Origin: an uncultured Desulfobacterales bacterium
Lineage (GTDB): Bacteria; Desulfobacterota; Desulfobulbia; Desulfobulbales; Desulfocapsaceae
Length of the DNA stretch: 64,000 nucleotides
Assembly (NCBI GenBank): GCA_937915545.1
Contig: CALGIJ010000027.1
Coordinates: 1 to 64,000, forward strand
Reading direction: 5' to 3'
The position numbers and the translations under genes were made by a program. The notes beneath the pieces were generated by a model, which saw only the letters and a list, made by a program, of their open reading frames with translations, had not been told where the DNA came from and made no database searches. The stretch's first letter is position 1; each line of letters begins with the position of its first letter. This document shows, one piece after another, positions 62,209 to 64,000 of the stretch.

Positions 62209-63546
62209 TCATTTCCCAAAGATCCAGGACGGCAACGCGATCTTGCCATAATCGATCGACTCAATCGCAGCCCGAAGCGGCCCGAGGTCATTTTTCTTCG
62301 AATAGCGTAGATACGACTCCGACTTTCCACGTTGGTGCCCGGCAATGGCCGCGGTATGGGCTTCAGGGACACCGGCAGCCCAGAGTTTGGAAATCACGGA
62401 GTGACGGATTCCATGGAACGTCTGACCTTCCCCGTTGATGCCGAGAGACTTCCGGTGCCTCGCAAAATCCTTGCTGACTTGATGACCGTACTTACCCCTG
62501 TACGGGATGACGTCGGGAAACAACTTTCCGCCGGACCTGGATTGAGCGAATTCGACGATCCCGGCACGGAGCAGTACGGAGTGCAATGGGATGATCCGCT
62601 GTCCGTTGACGCTCTTCAGTTTTTTGTCGCCACGGTCATTGATGTCCAGGCACCATGTGCCGTCAGTCAGTTGGACGATGTCATCACCGTCCAGACCGGC
62701 GACCTCGGACTGACGCAGGCCGGAAAAGCATGAGATGAGGATGCACCACGACAGCGACTCTTGATCTGCTGGAAGATTTTCAAGGATCTTCCGGATCTCG
62801 TCATCCGAGAGTGACGGCCGCTCTTTGTCGATCGCTGATTTCTTTTTCAGGACCGCGTTCTTGAACGGATGACTCGGAATCAGGTTGTTCTTCACCGCCC
62901 AGTTCAGGAATGTGGCGGTATCGGTGAGCCGGTGATTGACACTGGTAATGCTCAATCGTTCCTCAGGCGGATATTCTCGTTCCAGGATGGCCGATATGGG
63001 TTGATCCTTATATCGAACCCCATTGATCCGTCTCGGTATTCTAAGGAGCACGTCGCGGTATTTCTGGCGGTCCTCAACTGTATACTGGCTGATCGGTTTG
63101 TCGCCGACGATTTCCATGAACCGCAGAAGATTTTTCTCCAGGCCGGAAGCAGTATCGTGACCTCGTTTGCTCGTCTCTTCCTTGATGTACAATTCGATCA
63201 ACCGGCTCATGGTGATCTCTTCCGGTTCCACCCGTGGCGGTGGATGATTCATCGGAGCCGGAATAGGTCCGGACATGATCTGTGGCATCAGGTGATGAAC
63301 CGCGTTACCGGAGTCGATTTCGCCACCCAATGACGCCTGAAACAATTTCAAGCGTAGCTCGGCGAAGTGTCGTTCTGCGGTGATCACGTACTGTCGGCAG
63401 AGACGGTACGCGGTGGACCGGTCACGGGTCCGGAGTGACTTCTTCAGTTCGGAACGGCCAAAGATCGATTGGAGCTCCTTCGGGATCTTCATCCTGAAGT
63501 AGAAAATATTCTCCAGGCTCTTAAAACAGTATGACGGTACGCGCAT
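62209..63546 (-). CDS. Tyrosine integrase/recombinase
   Basis: 445 aa from the ATG at 63546, with GGGAGAA upstream. The N-terminal SAM-like arm and core DNA-binding domains (~1-250) resemble integrases that carry a DUF6538-type start (RVPSYCFKSLENIFYFRMKIP). Catalytic residues are visible: Arg in FSGLRQSEVAGL, HGIRHS (His-x-x-Arg), GH and Tyr in SYLRYSKK near the end. It lies against the right attachment site, the usual position, and presumably moves the element into and out of the tRNA gene. It ends in TGA. Confidence 0.9.
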   Translation of the reverse strand: MRVPSYCFKSLENIFYFRMKIPKELQSIFGRSELKKSLRTRDRSTAYRLCRQYVITAERHFAELRLKLFQASLGGEIDSGNAVHHLMPQIMSGPIPAPMNHPPPRVEPEEITMSRLIELYIKEETSKRGHDTASGLEKNLLRFMEIVGDKPISQYTVEDRQKYRDVLLRIPRRINGVRYKDQPISAILEREYPPEERLSITSVNHRLTDTATFLNWAVKNNLIPSHPFKNAVLKKKSAIDKERPSLSDDEIRKILENLPADQESLSWCILISCFSGLRQSEVAGLDGDDIVQLTDGTWCLDINDRGDKKLKSVNGQRIIPLHSVLLRAGIVEFAQSRSGGKLFPDVIPYRGKYGHQVSKDFARHRKSLGINGEGQTFHGIRHSVISKLWAAGVPEAHTAAIAGHQRGKSESYLRYSKKNDLGPLRAAIESIDYGKIALPSWIFGK

Positions 63547-63698
63547 TGTAAATTCTCCCGTGGGGGTTGTGAGAGAAAATGCGGTGTACAGGTGGGGGCG
63601 CAAGAGCAAAAGGACTGAAAATCAGTGTGTCCCTGGTGAAAGATTCGCAAATCCACCAGTGGGGGCACAAAGTGAGTCTCAGTAAGTCCTTGGAAAGC

Positions 63699-63735
63699 AC
63701 AAAGCCCGTTACAGAATCTCTGTAACGGGCTTTGT
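63699..63735. terminator. 17-bp hairpin behind the right tRNA-3'-end copy
   Basis: ACAAAGCCCGTTACAGA and its exact reverse complement around a 3-nt loop. It follows the tRNA-like 3' end on the minus strand and precedes the integrase gene, so it should stop tRNA read-through into the element and vice versa. Confidence 0.7.
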
Positions 63736-63743
63736 TGTAAGCG

Positions 63744-63769
63744 CTGGTGCCGGGACCAGGAATCGAACC
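63744..63769 (-). repeat. Right attachment site (tRNA 3' end copy)
   Basis: Matches the left site over 26 bp with one difference. On the minus strand it encodes a T-loop (GGTTCGATT) and acceptor end CCGGCACCA. The upstream bases do not complete a tRNA (no partner for the acceptor strand TCCCGGC), although an anticodon-arm-like piece (ACGGATTGACATCCGT) precedes it. Confidence 0.7.
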
Positions 63770-64000
63770 AGGGACACACGGATGTCAATCCGTGAAAAAG
63801 CACTTTCACACGACATCAAACGGATTCATTTAATTTGTTATTTTATAGTGTCATATAAGTAGCTTACGTGTATCGTGTCTTCACATACCATCATGTATAC
63901 CCACCCTGCTTCCGGCAATAAATGTGGGGCTATTGTGGGGCCAGCATGTTCACGGACGTGGTTTCATGCTCAAAGGAAATACCAAAATGGCCTCGAAAAA
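63770..64000. other. Start of further accessory DNA at the right edge
   Basis: AT-rich DNA with GTGGGG repeated at about 63927 and 63937, similar to repeats around the integrase. An ATG at 63967 (reading MLKGNTKMASK) may begin another gene that leaves the window. It could be the next element in a tandem array. Confidence 0.3.

Larger units (their letters stand above)
52158..63769. mobile_element. PolB-carrying integrative mobilizable element
   Basis: About 11.6 kb between two copies of a tRNA 3' end. It holds, from left to right: a UCA tRNA, an unknown gene, a UGA-interrupted outer-membrane protein gene, a family-B DNA polymerase, a possible HUH protein, a hairpin cluster, a MobA/MobL-like relaxase, an unknown protein and a tyrosine integrase. 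Base composition is lower in GC than the host operons. No conjugation machinery is present, so it would need a helper. The layout is broadly pipolin-like. Confidence 0.65.

Noticed and set aside
63744..63840. Complete tRNA (Val-like GAC or Phe-like) at the right site
   Set aside because: The anticodon arm has a 6- or 8-nt loop and no 5' strand pairs with the acceptor end TCCCGGC. Only the 3' part is supported.
1..64000. CRISPR arrays, rRNA genes, insertion sequences with transposases
   Set aside because: No regularly spaced repeats, rRNA-like segments or recognisable transposase frames were seen.

Overview
The window (about 64 kb) looks like the chromosome of an anaerobic deltaproteobacterium (Desulfobacterota, probably Desulfobulbales-like; this is inferred from gene content, and no species is claimed). 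Most of it is GC-rich, densely coded housekeeping and transport DNA. From about 52.1 kb to the right edge it becomes lower-GC accessory DNA.

Layout. 0.6-5.7 kb (minus): an NMT1/SsuABC-type ABC importer preceded by an ADP-forming acyl-CoA synthetase. 5.9-17.5 kb (plus, with pdxH and a Tim44-like gene on minus): a LysR fragment, a regulator-polyferredoxin fusion, rtcB, a radical SAM protein, an EamA transporter and a small glycosyltransferase/methyltransferase operon. 17.5-30 kb: FKBP isomerase, flavoprotein, membrane-anchored trypsin-like protease, arfB-like gene, DEAD-box helicase, DEDD exonuclease, metallo-hydrolase, HDOD protein, stand-alone hisA, P-loop ATPase and EF-G with a leader that contains a terminator. 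30.5-36.4 kb: alkyltransferase-like protein, an ABC exporter behind three palindromic operators, metallo-hydrolase, GNAT, potassium channel, DUF3124. 36.5-41.3 kb and 44.7-51.8 kb: two TRAP-transporter catabolic operons. The second carries a DUF1537 kinase, a TIM-barrel isomerase, a PanB homologue and a FadR-type regulator with a clear operator. A FIST sensor gene and small ORFs of different composition lie between them.

52.16-63.77 kb is bounded by two 26-bp copies (one mismatch) of a tRNA 3' end, each followed by a hairpin terminator, and holds a tyrosine integrase. It also encodes a family-B DNA polymerase, a MobA/MobL-type relaxase behind a row of four hairpins, a possible second HUH protein and unknown proteins. 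It looks like a mobilizable, PolB-carrying integrative element broadly like pipolins. The right-hand site is not a complete tRNA, so a second element probably continues past the window.

The most striking feature is at the left of this element. On the minus strand, 55434-53422 reads as one uninterrupted secreted protein (signal peptide, outer-membrane beta-barrel, FIVAR-like helical domain, PKD domain, Ig-like end) except for six in-frame stops, all TGA, followed by a TAA terminator. About 0.8 kb downstream on the same strand lies a tRNA gene with anticodon UCA, which reads UGA, a long class-II variable arm and a tRNA-Gly-like acceptor (U73). The two together suggest a self-contained UGA-recoding cassette: an opal-decoding tRNA travelling with a gene that needs it. 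The amino acid inserted (Gly or Ser are the best guesses) cannot be settled from sequence alone.
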